NCBI GenBank assembly: GCA_046728155.1
Contig: JBKPDY010000004.1
Location: 8,398 to 72,397 of the forward strand
Origin: CAWDLX01 sp046728155
Lineage (GTDB): Bacteria; Actinomycetota; Actinomycetes; Mycobacteriales; Micromonosporaceae
Direction of reading: 5' to 3'
Length of the DNA stretch: 64,000 nucleotides
In this document: positions 40,633-49,026 of the stretch, piece by piece
Layout: each line of letters starts with the position of its first letter
How positions within the stretch are numbered: the first letter of the stretch is position 1
Position numbers and translations under genes: made by a program
Notes under the pieces: model-generated
The model's database searches: none
What the model saw: only the letters and a program-made list of their open reading frames with translations
What the model was told of the DNA's origin: nothing

Positions 40633-41379
40633 GTGGAGATCCTGCTGGTAACCCCGAGCACGGGTCCAGGAAACTCAGCCGGAGTCCTGCCCGCGCTCGA
40701 TCTGCTTGCGCACAGCGTGAAGACCGCTCCCCGCGATGTGCGTGCACTGCTGAACGGCACCAGCCCCGACATCGTGGTCATCGACGCCCGCGCCGAGCTC
40801 GTCGATGCCCGCGCCACCGCCCGGATGCTGCACGCGACCGGCCTCAACGTGCCGCTCGTCGCGGTCGTGACCGAGGCCGGTCTCGTCGCCGTGAGCGCCG
40901 ACTGGGGCCTGGACGACCTCGTCCTGGCGAACGCCGGTCCGGCCGAGGTGGAGGCCCGGCTCCGGTTGGCGGTCGGCCGGCTCTCCGCCGGGGCCGCTCT
41001 CGGAAGCACCGTGATCCGCGCCGGCGAGCTGTCGATCGATCCGGACACCTACGCCGCGAAGCTCAAGGGCCGCCCGCTCGATCTGACGTACAAGGAGTTC
41101 GAGCTCCTGAAGTTCCTCGCCCAGCACCCCGGGCGGGTCTTCACCCGCGACCAGCTGCTGCGGGAAGTGTGGGGATATGACTACTTCGGCGGCACCCGTA
41201 CGGTCGACGTCCACGTCCGCCGGCTCCGGGCCAAGCTCGGCTCCGAGTACGAGTCGATGATCGGAACCGTCCGTCAGGTGGGCTACAAGTTCGTGGTACC
41301 GCCGAGCCGGATGCTGCCCGACCCCGACGGCAGAACCTCCCTCCTCGCCCGGGAGCGCAACCCGGTACCGGCGCCCTGA
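40633..41379 (+). CDS. glnR: nitrogen regulator GlnR (orphan response regulator)
   Basis: 248-residue OmpR-like protein that activates nitrogen assimilation genes in actinobacteria. Receiver-like domain (1-115) with the typical ADWGLDDLVLANAGPAEVEARLRLA; the acidic pocket is incomplete, as in other GlnR proteins. The DNA-binding domain matches GlnR closely: AKLKGRPLDLTYKEFELLKF, AQHPGRVFTRDQLLREVWGY, DYFGGTRTVDVHVRRLRAKL. GTG 40633 has GGAGG five bases upstream (an in-frame GTG at 40627 overlaps that site). mshD follows. Confidence 0.94.
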   Translation: MEILLVTPSTGPGNSAGVLPALDLLAHSVKTAPRDVRALLNGTSPDIVVIDARAELVDARATARMLHATGLNVPLVAVVTEAGLVAVSADWGLDDLVLANAGPAEVEARLRLAVGRLSAGAALGSTVIRAGELSIDPDTYAAKLKGRPLDLTYKEFELLKFLAQHPGRVFTRDQLLREVWGYDYFGGTRTVDVHVRRLRAKLGSEYESMIGTVRQVGYKFVVPPSRMLPDPDGRTSLLARERNPVPAP

Positions 41380-41430
41380 GGGCCATTCCGCCAAGAACCG
41401 CGGGCACGCTCATTCGCCGACCGGTCTAGC

Positions 41431-42396
41431 GTGGCGGGTGTGGAGATCGTCCGGACCGAGCACCTCACGCCGGCCGACGTCGCGGACGTCTTCGAGCTGA
41501 CCCGATCGGCTGGTGACGCCGACGGCGTGTACCCCCTCTCCGAGCACGTCGTACTGCACCTCCGGCACGGCGGTGACGCCCCCGCCGTGCATCTGTTGGC
41601 TCGGACCGCCGATGACCTGCTGATCGGGTATGCCCACGTCGACACGACCGACGTCGTCGAGGGTCCTTCGGCCGAACTCTGCGTGCATCCCCTCTACCGG
41701 CGACGCGGCCTCGGCCGTGACCTCGTCCTGGCCGCGATAGACGCCGCCAAACAGGGCGACCCCGCTGGGCGGCTGCGGCTCTGGGCACACGGCGACCATC
41801 CGTCCGCCAACGCGTTGGCGCTCTCGCTCGGCTTCATCCGGTCCCGGGTGCTGTGGCAGATGCGCCGCTCGCTCTTCGCTCCGGTGCCGGCGCCCCAGTT
41901 GCCGGCCGGTGTGTCGTTGCGCCCATTCAGCGTCGGCCAGGACGACCTCGCCTGGCTCGAACTCAACGCCCGTGCGTTCGCGGAACTCCCGGACCAGGGC
42001 CGCTGGACCGTCGCCGACCTGCGGATACGCCTCAACGAGCCGTGGTATGACCCGGGCGGATTCCTGCTCGCCGAGCGAACGAGCGATGGGGCGCTGCTCG
42101 GTTTCCACTGGACAAAGGTGCACGGAACGGTCCGCCACACCGACGATGCCGCGGGTGAGCACGATCACGACCCGATCGGCGAGGTGTACGTGCTCGGGGT
42201 CGATCCTGACGCGACGGGGCTTGGCCTCGGCCGGGCGCTGACCCTGGCCGGGCTACGCCACCTGCGCGATCAGGGGTTGGATCAGGTGATGCTCTACGTC
42301 GACGAATCGAACACCAGGGCGATAGAGCTGTACCAAGGGCTTGAGTTCGCGCGTTGGGCCACCGACGTCTGTTTCCGCCGCCCCGCAACGCCCTGA
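41431..42396 (+). CDS. mshD: mycothiol synthase MshD
   Basis: 321-residue double GNAT acetyltransferase that acetylates Cys-GlcN-Ins to finish mycothiol. Domain 1 (about 1-150) has LCVHPLYRRRGLGRDLVLAA and WAHGDHPSANALALSLGF; domain 2 has FHWTKVHG, GEVYVLGVDPDATGLGLGRA and MLYVDESNTRAIELYQGLGF-like EFARWATDVCF. GTG 41431 start (GTG 41440 possible). The glnR-mshD order is common in actinobacteria. mshA lies 26 kb upstream. Confidence 0.95.
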   Translation: MAGVEIVRTEHLTPADVADVFELTRSAGDADGVYPLSEHVVLHLRHGGDAPAVHLLARTADDLLIGYAHVDTTDVVEGPSAELCVHPLYRRRGLGRDLVLAAIDAAKQGDPAGRLRLWAHGDHPSANALALSLGFIRSRVLWQMRRSLFAPVPAPQLPAGVSLRPFSVGQDDLAWLELNARAFAELPDQGRWTVADLRIRLNEPWYDPGGFLLAERTSDGALLGFHWTKVHGTVRHTDDAAGEHDHDPIGEVYVLGVDPDATGLGLGRALTLAGLRHLRDQGLDQVMLYVDESNTRAIELYQGLEFARWATDVCFRRPATP

Positions 42397-42704
42397 AAGC
42401 CAGCGTCCTGAGCGAATTGCTCTATTTGTGCGTGCTTCGAGCGCACCATGAAGATCGTTTCCGTACAGATGCTTGAGTCTCTGCCCACGGCGGCTGTTCT
42501 GATGCCGTAACGGCGATCTTGCGGTCGATTCCCAGTGTGTGGATAGGTGGCGGCGGCCGGCACCGCCGCGGGGCATTCCGCGAGAGTGACCTTCCTGGGA
42601 AACGAGGATCTTGCAACAGGCTCTCTCAATGCGCACTGTACGGAAACTCGGCGCCCAGCGAGCGGGGAGCCCATGGGTGACATCGGCGGCCACCCCGATC
42701 ACGG
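42397..42704. other. 308-bp gap between convergent mshD and GT2-like gene
   Basis: The sequence is noticeably less GC-rich than its neighbours, with stretches such as GAATTGCTCTATTTGTGCG. I see no ORF with convincing codon bias on either strand, no RNA gene and no repeat of the other families. It could be decayed or recently acquired sequence. Confidence 0.5.
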
Positions 42705-44552
42705 TTATCGGCGCTGGTCGGCCAACGGGTCGAACTCGTCGTACGGCGGCAACCCGGTCCACTGTTGACCGAGGTGTCGTGGGAGCACCTCGACCCCGGT
42801 TGCGCGCCGGGTGTGTACGAACCCGATGGCGTGGGTGCGATAGGTCAGCCCGCCGTTGTGTTTGACGCGGTCGAGCAGGCCGTGGCCGACCGGCGGGTTC
42901 AGGGGTCGCCAGCCGCCGGCCGCGTCCAGGTCACCGCGCGACATCAGCAGCGTGCCGCCGGCGACCCGGGTCGCGTACGTCTCCGAGGTGAGACCCGTCC
43001 GGCGTACGGTCACGCCCAGCTGCTTGAGGAAGACGAATTCCGATGCCTTGCCCACAACCGTCGCCCCGGAGTAATGGCGGGCGAGCACCAGATCCCAGAG
43101 GTGTTCGCATCCGTAGTTGTCATCCTCGTCGAACCTGGCCAGCAGGCTCCCGCGGGCGCGGGCGGTCACCTCGCCGAGCGCCTCGGCCGGCGTACGTCCA
43201 GCCGGGATCTCCACCACCCGGAGCGGACGAGTTGTCCGGCCGACGGCGGCGACCACGTCGGAGCGACCGATTCCGTGCAGGCCGAGGACGATCTCCAGTT
43301 CGGTGTATGTCTGCGCGCTCACCGTGGCGATCGCCCCGGCGGCCCGATCGACGCCGGTGACGACCAGCAACGCACTGACCGTGGGGAGGGCGTACGGCAT
43401 GCCGACGGCGGGGGGCAGGATCAGGCCGGTGGCGTGCCGGCGCATCGCCTCCCGGCGTTGCCGCACACTGCGGATCTCCCACTCCATCGGCCCGGTCGGG
43501 GGATCCTCGGCAATGATCGCGAGCAGTTCCGGCGCGAGGAGCTGAGGTGTCGGCAGCCGACCAGTCGTGAGAACGACGCCGGTCATCGCCAGCCGGGCCA
43601 ACAGGGCGGCCTCAGGTGCTCCGCCGCCGCCCAGGTCGATGCAGGCAACCGACCGCAGCGTCCGAAGTGAAGCCAGCTGGCTGCCGTCCCAGTGAAGGGT
43701 ATCGAGGGAGCCGGCGCACACCGTGCCGTCGGCAGTCGAGATCGTCCATTCGCCCCCGGTCACATGCAGCGTGCCGTCGGGGTCGGATCCGGCCGGTGGG
43801 CGATAGCCACGAGGGTTGCAGGTGCTCGCATCGACCAGGATCGTCGGCGCGGGAGTGGTGATCCCTGAAGGATCAGGGGAGGCAATCGCCACCCCACCGA
43901 AGGCGCGCGGAGCGTCGGCGCCGGGCCTGGCGAGCAGAACGTCGTACGGACGGATCTTCTCGTCGTCGGGGTCGGGTCCGGCGAACCCCGCCGTATTCTC
44001 CGACGGGGGCAGCCAGCCGGGGATCTCCCCGTATGCCGCCACATCGGCGCTGATCGGCGTCGGCATGGGTGCATGCGGCGACAGAACATCGAGGACCGCC
44101 CCGATCACCGCGCTCAGCTGCACCGGACGGGCGAGCACGACCTCGACGACCAGCCGGCCGCGCCGACGGGACGAACGGCGCACCCGGTGGCGGAGCAGCC
44201 CGGGCAGTTTTCCAAGCCGTCCCGTCCAGCCCGGCCAGGGCGGAGTCCAGGCGATGACCGTCACGACCACCTGCCGGGTCGCGACCGTGGCCAGCGGAGT
44301 GTTGACACACGCTCGCAGCCAGTTCGCGTCGGTGGCGACCAGAGACACGGACCGGGCCCGCGCCGGGAGGGTTGTCGGCTGCGCCGCCGGAAACCGGACT
44401 ACCCGGACCGGCACGGCGAACCGGCCCGGCGCGGGATCGCCGACGAGCACACGAAGCGTCCCCACGGACTTGTTTCTGCCAAGGACCGCGAGCAGGCTGC
44501 GGTGCTCGCTACCGCTCGCCCCTCGCGCTCGCCCGGGTCGAGACGTCGTCAC
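42705..44552 (-). CDS. GT2-like glycosyltransferase fold protein with long N-terminal region
   Basis: 615 residues. The C-terminal half is GT2-like: VSALLVVTGVDRAAGAIATV, QTYTELEIVLGLHG, then LLARFDEDDNYGCEHLWDLV with a DEDD acidic motif, GKASEFVFLKQLGVT, and the late SRGDLDAAGGWRPLNPPVGHGL. The N-terminal half (FPAAQPTTLPARARSVSLVA, PTILVDASTCNPRGYRPP, VACIDLGGGG) is not recognised. GTG 44552 overlaps the stop of the acyl-CoA dehydrogenase (GTGA). The first ~28 codons are a family-A repeat. Target sugar unknown. Confidence 0.75.
   Translation of the reverse strand: MTTSRPGRARGASGSEHRSLLAVLGRNKSVGTLRVLVGDPAPGRFAVPVRVVRFPAAQPTTLPARARSVSLVATDANWLRACVNTPLATVATRQVVVTVIAWTPPWPGWTGRLGKLPGLLRHRVRRSSRRRGRLVVEVVLARPVQLSAVIGAVLDVLSPHAPMPTPISADVAAYGEIPGWLPPSENTAGFAGPDPDDEKIRPYDVLLARPGADAPRAFGGVAIASPDPSGITTPAPTILVDASTCNPRGYRPPAGSDPDGTLHVTGGEWTISTADGTVCAGSLDTLHWDGSQLASLRTLRSVACIDLGGGGAPEAALLARLAMTGVVLTTGRLPTPQLLAPELLAIIAEDPPTGPMEWEIRSVRQRREAMRRHATGLILPPAVGMPYALPTVSALLVVTGVDRAAGAIATVSAQTYTELEIVLGLHGIGRSDVVAAVGRTTRPLRVVEIPAGRTPAEALGEVTARARGSLLARFDEDDNYGCEHLWDLVLARHYSGATVVGKASEFVFLKQLGVTVRRTGLTSETYATRVAGGTLLMSRGDLDAAGGWRPLNPPVGHGLLDRVKHNGGLTYRTHAIGFVHTRRATGVEVLPRHLGQQWTGLPPYDEFDPLADQRR
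44472..44536 (-). repeat. family-A repeat copy forming the N-terminus of the GT2-like gene
   Basis: Minus-strand GCGAGCGCGAGGGGCGAGCG then GTAGCGAGCACCGCAGCCTG matches the 63-bp repeat of 4402-4590 with about ten changes. It is read as ARGASGSEHRSLLAVLGRN, the same phase as SEPRSLRTVLSG in the tandem copies. Confidence 0.8.
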
Positions 44553-45721
44553 GCGAAGGCGGAGATTCCGGTGAGCTGTTGCCCGATCACTAGCTGGTGC
44601 ACCTCCGAGGTGCCCTCGTACGTCAGCACGCTCTCCAGGTTGTTGGCGTGACGGAGTACGGGGTACTCCAGGCTGATCCCGTTCGCGCCGAGAATCGTGC
44701 GACATTGCCGGGCGATCGCCAACGCCTCGCGCACATTGTTGAGCTTGGCCACGCTGACCTGCTCCGGGCGTACCGTGCCGGCGTCGCTCAGCCGGGCAAC
44801 GTGCAGCGCCAACAGGAAGCCCTTCTGCAGCTCGACGGTCATGTCGGCGAGTTTGGCCTGAGTCAACTGGAAACCGGCGATCGGGCGACCGAACTGATCG
44901 CGATCGCACGCGTACCCGATCGCGGTATCCAGGCAGTCGCGGGCGGCACCGAGGGCCCCCCACGCGATGCCCTGCCGAGCCTCGGTCAAGCAGGACAGCG
45001 GTGCCCTGAGGCCGGTCGCTTCCGGCAGCCGGGCGTCGAGCGGCAGGCGGACGTCGTCCAGGACGATCTCGCCCGTCGACGAGGCGCGCAGCGAAAGCTT
45101 GTGATGTATCTCGTTCGCCGTGACGCCCGCAGTCTGCATCGGCACGATGAAGCCGCGGATCCCCTCGTCGGTACGCGCCCAGACCACGGCGACATCGGCG
45201 ACGGGTGCGTTCGTGATCCACATCTTCGTGCCGCGCAGTACCCAGCCAGCGCCATCGCGTCGGGCCCGCGTCGTCATCGACCCGGGGTCGGAGCCGTGGT
45301 CCGGCTCGGTGAGGCCGAAGCAGCCGAGCACGTCACCGGCGGCCATCGCCGGAAGCCACGCCAGCTTCTGTTCTTCGGTGCCGTACCGGTGGATCGCGTA
45401 CATCGCCAGTGATCCCTGGACGCTGACCAGGCTGCGCAGACCGGAGTCGACCGCCTCGAGCTCCATGCAGGCCAAGCCGTACGCCACCGCCGACGCGCCG
45501 GCGCAACCGTACCCGTGCAGGTGCATCCCGAGCAGCCCAAGTTGACCGAAGCGCTTGGCCAACTCGCGGCTTGGAATGCGGCCGTCCTCGAACCACTGAC
45601 CGACGTACGGCCGCCCGTACTCGTCCGCCGCGCGACGGACGAGATCGCGCATGGCGAGCTCCTCGTCGCTGAGCAGCGAGTCGAGGGCCAACAGATCAAG
45701 CGGTGAGGTACGGACTGTCAT
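44549..45721 (-). CDS. acyl-CoA dehydrogenase, glutaryl-CoA dehydrogenase-like
   Basis: 390-residue FAD enzyme. Motifs: CFGLTEPDHGSDPGSM, WVLRGTKMWITNAPVADVAV, RQGIAWGALGAARDCLDTAI, QFGRPIAGFQLTQAKLADM, and ANGISLEYPVLRHANNLES followed by TYEGTSEVH with the catalytic Glu. The YEGTSEVH site and length suit glutaryl-CoA dehydrogenase (lysine/tryptophan breakdown). ATG 45721 overlaps the stop of a family-B mini-ORF (ATGA). Followed by the coupled GT2-like gene, an odd pairing. Confidence 0.92.
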   Translation of the reverse strand: MTVRTSPLDLLALDSLLSDEELAMRDLVRRAADEYGRPYVGQWFEDGRIPSRELAKRFGQLGLLGMHLHGYGCAGASAVAYGLACMELEAVDSGLRSLVSVQGSLAMYAIHRYGTEEQKLAWLPAMAAGDVLGCFGLTEPDHGSDPGSMTTRARRDGAGWVLRGTKMWITNAPVADVAVVWARTDEGIRGFIVPMQTAGVTANEIHHKLSLRASSTGEIVLDDVRLPLDARLPEATGLRAPLSCLTEARQGIAWGALGAARDCLDTAIGYACDRDQFGRPIAGFQLTQAKLADMTVELQKGFLLALHVARLSDAGTVRPEQVSVAKLNNVREALAIARQCRTILGANGISLEYPVLRHANNLESVLTYEGTSEVHQLVIGQQLTGISAFA

Positions 45722-45810
45722 TCCTGCTCGCTTCCGCGCTCGTTGCGCACCTGCCACCCCGGCGCGGGCCTGGCGGCCCTACGATGCTCACTCGCTGTCG
45801 GCTCGGTCAT
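45718..45810 (-). CDS. family-B mini-ORF (30 residues), coupled to acyl-CoA dehydrogenase
   Basis: ATG 45810 opens MTEPTASEHRRAARPAPGWQ followed by VRNERGSEQE; TGA overlaps the ATG of the dehydrogenase (ATGA at 45721-45718). Compared with the 35-kb copies it has a 12-bp insertion in the middle, an exact multiple of three, so the frame and the overlap are both kept. Confidence 0.45.
   Translation of the reverse strand: MTEPTASEHRRAARPAPGWQVRNERGSEQE
45718..45810 (-). repeat. family-B repeat, single copy upstream of acyl-CoA dehydrogenase
   Basis: A diverged copy of the 77-bp unit at 35043-35277, on the opposite strand and 10 kb away, placed exactly between the upstream gene and the dehydrogenase start. 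Confidence 0.85.
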
Positions 45811-45821
45811 CGCCACAGATG

Positions 45822-46112
45822 TTAGATGGTATGTACCCGGGCGTGGATGCTCGACCGCTGTTGCAGCGCGGCTCGTAGGGCGCGGTGGACGCCGTCCTCC
45901 AGGTACAGCCGGCCCTGCCATTGCACGACATGGGGGAAGAGATCGCCGTAGAAGGTCGAATCGTCGGCGAGGAGGCGGTCCAGGCCCAGTTCTCGCTTGG
46001 TCGTGATCAGCTGGTCCAGCCGGACCGGACGGGGCGGGATAGCCGCCCACTCCCGTGCCGACAGACCGTGCTCGGGGTATGGCTTGCCGTCCTGGACCTC
46101 TTTGAAGATCAC
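45822..46112 (-). CDS. conserved actinobacterial small protein (ParB-like motif)
   Basis: 96 residues: MIFKEVQDGKPYPEHGLSAR, WAAIPPRPVRLDQLITTKRE, FYGDLFPHVVQWQGRLYLED, GVHRALRAALQQRSSIHARV. The ending 'LEDGVHRALRAAL' resembles the ParB/Srx 'DGHHR' element. Widely conserved among actinobacteria, usually alone; function unknown. GTG 46112. It lies upstream of the repeat-coupled dehydrogenase. Confidence 0.8.
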   Translation of the reverse strand: MIFKEVQDGKPYPEHGLSAREWAAIPPRPVRLDQLITTKRELGLDRLLADDSTFYGDLFPHVVQWQGRLYLEDGVHRALRAALQQRSSIHARVHTI

Positions 46113-46184
46113 GACGCGACCACCCCCTCCCTGGCCCCCTGGCCGCGGTGCCAGCGTAGCGACCGACCGCGACCGGGCATGTCG

Positions 46185-46790
46185 CTACGTGCGCCACCGT
46201 CCCCGATGAACCACTTCGACCACGGGTTTCCGCCCGCGCCTGAGCGACCCGGACCGGTGATCGTCGGCCCGGTATCCGATGCTGATCGCGCCGATCGGGG
46301 TGTACTGCCGGGGCACGCCGAACTCGGCCCGGTAGCTGTCGAAGCGCTCCGGGGGGATGCCGAAGAAGCACGCGCCCAGCCCCTCGTCCACAGCGGTTAA
46401 CAGCATCAGTAGGCTCGCGAAGCCGGCGTCGATGTCCCAGTACGGAACCGGCCACCGACTTTCACTGCGATCGGTCCAGCCTTTGTCCGGCTCGGCGTAC
46501 CGGTCCAGATAGGTGTCCTTGTTGGAGTTCGAAACGATGATCAATGGCGCGGTTCGCATGGTCACCAGCCACCGCTGCCAGACATCGGTCTCCGGCGTCG
46601 CCGCCCGCCAGAACCGGGCGCGTTCGTCCGATGTCTCCAACACCAGGAACCCCCAGCCCTGCGCGAACCCGGCCGACGGTGCGTGGATGGCGTGCTCGAG
46701 CAGGCGCTCACGTATCTCGGCCGGAACCGGCCGATCCGGATCGTAGTTGCGGACCATGCGGCGGCGCCGGATCACCTCACGAAGCTCCAC
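46185..46790 (-). CDS. nitroreductase family protein
   Basis: 201-residue FMN flavoprotein: VELREVIRRRRMVRNYDPDR, LLEHAIHAPSAGFAQGWGFL, and LLTAVDEGLGACFFGIPPER typical of nitroreductases; late VPRQYTPIGAISIGYR. The substrate is unknown (possibly F420/FMN-dependent detoxification). GTG 46790 overlaps the end of the aldose-epimerase gene by 14 bases. Confidence 0.9.
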   Translation of the reverse strand: MELREVIRRRRMVRNYDPDRPVPAEIRERLLEHAIHAPSAGFAQGWGFLVLETSDERARFWRAATPETDVWQRWLVTMRTAPLIIVSNSNKDTYLDRYAEPDKGWTDRSESRWPVPYWDIDAGFASLLMLLTAVDEGLGACFFGIPPERFDSYRAEFGVPRQYTPIGAISIGYRADDHRSGSLRRGRKPVVEVVHRGRWRT

Positions 46791-47700
46791 GGGTGATCCC
46801 CCAGGCACCCTGCCACGACTCGCCGGGCTCCAGCAGGACCAGGTCGCGGCCAGAGCGGAACGCGTCCGGCGGGCAGGTCATCGGCTCGACCGCCACGGCA
46901 CGTCGCTGTCGCTCGGCGGTCAGCGTGTCGCCGGTGAAGACCTGCCACCAGCCGAAGGACTCATCGGCCCAGACGCGCACCGACTGTCCATCTAGTGTGG
47001 ACAGTTCAACCGCCGAGCTGCCGTCGGCGTCGCGGATCACGTCGCCGAAGGCCGTGTCCAGCACGGCCGAGCCGATGCGGCGCGGCACGGTGAAGTCGAA
47101 CTCACCACCCGAAACCCGGGCCGCGCCGATCGGCAACAACCGGCCGTCGACGAGCAACCGGTGGCGCGCCGGCACCCGCAGCAACGCATCGTCGACGCTG
47201 GCGCCCGGCGGCAGCAGGTACGGATGGGCGGCGAACCCGAACGGGCAGGGCGTGCCGCCCAGGTTGGTCGCGACGACGTCACAGCGCAGACCGCTCGGCC
47301 CGACGCTCCACGTCGTGGCATACCGTACCGGCCACGGATACCCCGGCTGCGGTGGCAGGTCGAACCCGACGGTCAGCTGGCCCGGGGTGATGGAGACAAC
47401 GTGCCAACGGGCCCAGTTGACCAGGCCATGCATCGCGTTATGGCGGGCAGGTTCGGTCAGGGCGAGCTGGCGTTCCTCGCCGGCGAAACGGTACCGGCCG
47501 TCCCGTATCCGGTTGGGCCACGGGCTGAGCTGTTGGCCGGCGCCACCCGGGCAGACCTCGTCCTTGGTGTACCCGTCAACCACGTCGGAGCCAGCCACCC
47601 GGTACCGGCGCAGGCCACCGCCGACCTCGACGATCACGGCTCTGTGCTCGCCGGAAGCCACGTTCCACTGCTGGCCTGACGGGATTGAGCCTTCGGACAT
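46777..47700 (-). CDS. aldose 1-epimerase family protein
   Basis: 307-residue galactose-mutarotase-like beta-sandwich. YRVAGSDVVDGYTKDEVCPG, LSPWPNRIRDGRYRFAGEER, the catalytic-region HNAMHGLVNWARW and GFAAHPYLLPPG with the acid/base His pair, and VEPMTCPPDAFRSGRDLVLL. It interconverts sugar anomers; the specific sugar is unknown. ATG 47700 after AAAGGCGG. Near copy of the iterated motif (STLD). Confidence 0.92.
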   Translation of the reverse strand: MSEGSIPSGQQWNVASGEHRAVIVEVGGGLRRYRVAGSDVVDGYTKDEVCPGGAGQQLSPWPNRIRDGRYRFAGEERQLALTEPARHNAMHGLVNWARWHVVSITPGQLTVGFDLPPQPGYPWPVRYATTWSVGPSGLRCDVVATNLGGTPCPFGFAAHPYLLPPGASVDDALLRVPARHRLLVDGRLLPIGAARVSGGEFDFTVPRRIGSAVLDTAFGDVIRDADGSSAVELSTLDGQSVRVWADESFGWWQVFTGDTLTAERQRRAVAVEPMTCPPDAFRSGRDLVLLEPGESWQGAWGITRGAS

Positions 47701-47772
47701 GTGGCCGCCTTTCACCTCGTACGGTGGCGAGGAGTAAGCCCCGACCCGGACGCATCGCCCGATCAAGCGACC

Positions 47773-49026
47773 CTAGCGGGTCGCCGCTCGCGGTGCGTAG
47801 CGGACCAGTGCTGGAAACGCGGCGCTCAGCGCCAATGCGACCAGCGCGGCGGCGACCCCGCCGCCGACCCATGAGACGGTCGCCGTGGTCACCGCCGCGG
47901 TCGCGCCCGCGCGTACGTCGCCGAGCCGGGGCCCGCCGGCGACGACGGCGATGAAGACACCCTGCAGCCGGCCCTGGAAGCCATCCGGCGCGTACGTCTG
48001 TACGATGGTCTGCCGGTAGACCGCACTCACCATGTCGGCGGCCCCGCCCACGGCCAGGAACAGCACGCATAGCCAGAGCGATTCGGCCAACCCGGAAGCT
48101 GCGACCGCCACGCCCCAGAGCACCACGGCCGCGACCAACGCCATGCCCTGCCGGCGCACCCGGCCGATCCAGCCCGAAGTCAGTCCGGCGATCACCGATC
48201 CGATCGAGATGGCCGCGTAGAGCCAGCCGACCGATCCCTGCCCGAAGTGTTCGGTCGCCACCTGCGGGAAGAGTGACCGGGGTAGCGCGAGCACCATGGC
48301 CGCGATGTCGATGGCGAACGACAGCAGCAGGACGGGCGAGGTCGCGATGTACACCAGCCCCTCGCGGACGTCGGTCCAGCCGGCGATGCGGGGACCGCCC
48401 TCGACAACGGTCGCCGGCGGTATCGCCGGTAGCCTGAGTGTCGCCCACAGGGCCACGGTGTAGGCGCCCGCGTCCACGGCGTAGGCGCCGGCGAAGCTGT
48501 TCTGCCGGACCAGCAGGCCAGCCATTAGCGGGCCGAGGACCGCGGCCGCGTTGAACATCGTCGTGTTGAGCGTGTTGGCCGCGGGGATTTCCTCCCGCCC
48601 GACCAGTCGCGGAATGATCGCGGTCCGGGTCGGCGAGCTGACCGCAAAACCGGTGGCCTGTACGGCGGTGAGGACGAGCAGCAACCCTGGTCTGTCGACA
48701 TGCGCCAGTGCCTGCAGCAGCAGTCCGAGGGTGGCGGACCACATGATCAGCGACGACCCGAGCAGCAGGCGGCGCCGGTCAACGCGATCCGAGATCGCGC
48801 CGCCCCACAACGCAAAGATGATCAATGGTACGAGCGCCGCCAGACCGAGCAGCCCCACCCATAGCGAGGAGCGGGTGATGGCGTACATCTGCACCGGCAC
48901 AGCGACCGCGGTGAACTGCAGCCCGAAGTTGGCCACGGCGTTGCCGATGAACATGCGACGGTACGGGGTATGTCGAAGTGGCCGGGTGTCGATCGCGTGA
49001 CGTCGAAGGAACCCCAGCGTCGTCAT
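47773..49026 (-). CDS. MFS transporter (EntS-like/MFS_3)
   Basis: 417 residues with about twelve hydrophobic segments. Features: RRMFIGNAVANFGLQFTAVA, FALWGGAISDRVDRRRLLLG (motif A), SSPTRTAIIPRLVGREEIPA, NTLNTTMFNAAAVLGPLMAG and YAPDGFQGRLQGVFIAVVAG. This subgroup includes enterobactin and multidrug exporters; the substrate is unknown. ATG 49026 overlaps the pdxH stop codon (ATGA), so the two are co-translated. Confidence 0.9.
   Translation of the reverse strand: MTTLGFLRRHAIDTRPLRHTPYRRMFIGNAVANFGLQFTAVAVPVQMYAITRSSLWVGLLGLAALVPLIIFALWGGAISDRVDRRRLLLGSSLIMWSATLGLLLQALAHVDRPGLLLVLTAVQATGFAVSSPTRTAIIPRLVGREEIPAANTLNTTMFNAAAVLGPLMAGLLVRQNSFAGAYAVDAGAYTVALWATLRLPAIPPATVVEGGPRIAGWTDVREGLVYIATSPVLLLSFAIDIAAMVLALPRSLFPQVATEHFGQGSVGWLYAAISIGSVIAGLTSGWIGRVRRQGMALVAAVVLWGVAVAASGLAESLWLCVLFLAVGGAADMVSAVYRQTIVQTYAPDGFQGRLQGVFIAVVAGGPRLGDVRAGATAAVTTATVSWVGGGVAAALVALALSAAFPALVRYAPRAATR

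Noticed and set aside
44552..45221. Very long open frame extending the GT2-like gene 220 codons upstream
   Set aside because: It lies antisense-phase over the acyl-CoA dehydrogenase on the same strand in another frame; the conserved enzyme must be the real gene there, and a GTGA overlap gives a good start at 44552.
45822..46112. ParB-type partition protein
   Set aside because: Only 96 residues, no helix-turn-helix, no parA gene; only a short ParB-like motif is shared.
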